Assembly (NCBI GenBank): GCA_913058265.1
Contig: CAJXPQ010000011.1
Coordinates: forward strand, 1 to 64,000
Length of the DNA: 64,000 nt
Direction: 5' to 3'
From: an uncultured Oligoflexia bacterium
GTDB lineage: Bacteria > Bdellovibrionota > Bacteriovoracia > Bacteriovoracales > Bacteriovoracaceae
In this document: positions 63,623 to 64,000 of the stretch, piece after piece
How positions within the stretch are numbered: the first letter of the stretch is position 1
Layout: the number at the start of each line of letters is the position of its first letter
The notes under the pieces: generated by a model
What the model saw: the letters and a program-made list of their open reading frames with translations, nothing else
Databases searched by the model: none
Told to the model about the DNA's origin: nothing
Made by a program: the position numbers and the translations under genes

Positions 63623-64000
63623 ATGGCAAGAATATTAGGTGTAGATTTACCAAGAAATAAGGCAATGAGAATTGCAATGAGATCTTTGTACGGTGTAGGT
63701 CCGAAGATAGCAATTGATGTTTTAAATAAAGCAGGTATCGATTTAAATAAAAACTCAACAGATGTTACTGAGGAAGAGTCGAATACGATTAGAGCTTGTT
63801 TAGATGAGTATAATGTAGAAGGTGATCTTCGAAGAGAAGTTGGTCTAAATATTAAAAGACTAAAAGATCTTGGTTGTTACCGTGGAATAAGACATAGAAG
63901 AAGCTTACCGTGTAGAGGACAGAGAACTCATACAAATGCACGTACTAGAAAAGGTAAAGCAGTTGCTATTGCTGGTAAGAAATCTATTAAATCAATGAAA
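63623..64000 (+). CDS. rpsM: 30S ribosomal protein S13, cut by the window end
   Basis: Translation from ATG 63623 gives 126 codons to the last base. The start [18 protein letters not shown] and the C-terminal [26 protein letters not shown] signature are S13. Since S13 is about 120-126 residues, only a stop or a few codons are missing. A TAGGAG RBS precedes it. rpsK and rpsD would be expected next. Confidence 0.96.
   Translation, partial: MARILGVDLPRNKAMRIAMRSLYGVGPKIAIDVLNKAGIDLNKNSTDVTEEESNTIRACLDEYNVEGDLRREVGLNIKRLKDLGCYRGIRHRRSLPCRGQRTHTNARTRKGKAVAIAGKKSIKSMK

Overview
The window is an AT-rich stretch of a Gram-negative bacterial chromosome that is almost entirely housekeeping. It carries an outer-membrane toolkit (bamD, lpxC, a TonB-like protein, flagellar L/P rings), a flagellar operon with FliW, CsrA and FlgM, a candidate sigma-54 promoter, frequent TTG starts and heavy AGA arginine use. 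Gene content and style fit Bdellovibrionota, most likely the Bacteriovorax/Halobacteriovorax side. That assignment is inference from gene content; no 16S rRNA is present and nothing here proves a predatory lifestyle. The first 49 bases are not biological: they match an Illumina Nextera i7 adapter, so the window starts at an untrimmed contig end and the first gene (grxB) is cut there.

Layout. 50-2.7 kb: truncated glutaredoxin 2 (minus), then an A-type Fe-S carrier directly followed by a YgfZ-like protein fused to TPR repeats. 2.7-9.3 kb: tRNA-Asn, an arginine succinyltransferase-family gene with an eroded aminotransferase-like partner, a BatE-like/cyclic-nucleotide-binding/AI-2E-permease run, bamD and a TPR protein. 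9.3-18.6 kb: one long minus-strand flagellar operon, flgF-G-A-H-I-J-M-N-K-L-csrA-fliW, behind a sigma-54-like promoter. It couples rod, ring and hook-junction parts to two post-transcriptional/sigma checkpoints (CsrA-FliW and FlgM). 18.8-24 kb: xseB, a patatin-like lipoprotein apparently lacking its nucleophile, a class A PBP and a TonB-like protein. 24-33 kb: folD-gcvT-gcvH (minus), ruvC-ruvA-ruvB, lpxC, proS and a TrmH-family rRNA methyltransferase.

33.2-48.1 kb: tRNA-Thr/Tyr/Gly/Thr-tuf-tRNA-Trp-secE-nusG-rplK-A-J-L-rpoB-C-rpsL-rpsG, the same order as the E. coli tufB/rpl/rpo region joined directly to the start of the str operon. 48.1-51.9 kb: a strong terminator and an unrelated PLP-dependent decarboxylase separate rpsG from fusA, and no tuf follows fusA. 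51.9-64 kb: the S10, spc and the start of the alpha clusters in canonical order from rpsJ to rpsM, which runs off the window end.

The least expected signals are mainly regulatory RNA: a 28-nt element duplicated immediately upstream of both rplK and rplA, a structured spacer between rpsC and rplP, a 12-bp hairpin between rpoC and rpsL, and a possible switch in the rplJ leader. Protein-level oddities are the YgfZ-TPR fusion, the eroded aminotransferase beside AstA, and the pseudo-patatin. I found no CRISPR array, transposase, integrase, phage gene or defence system.
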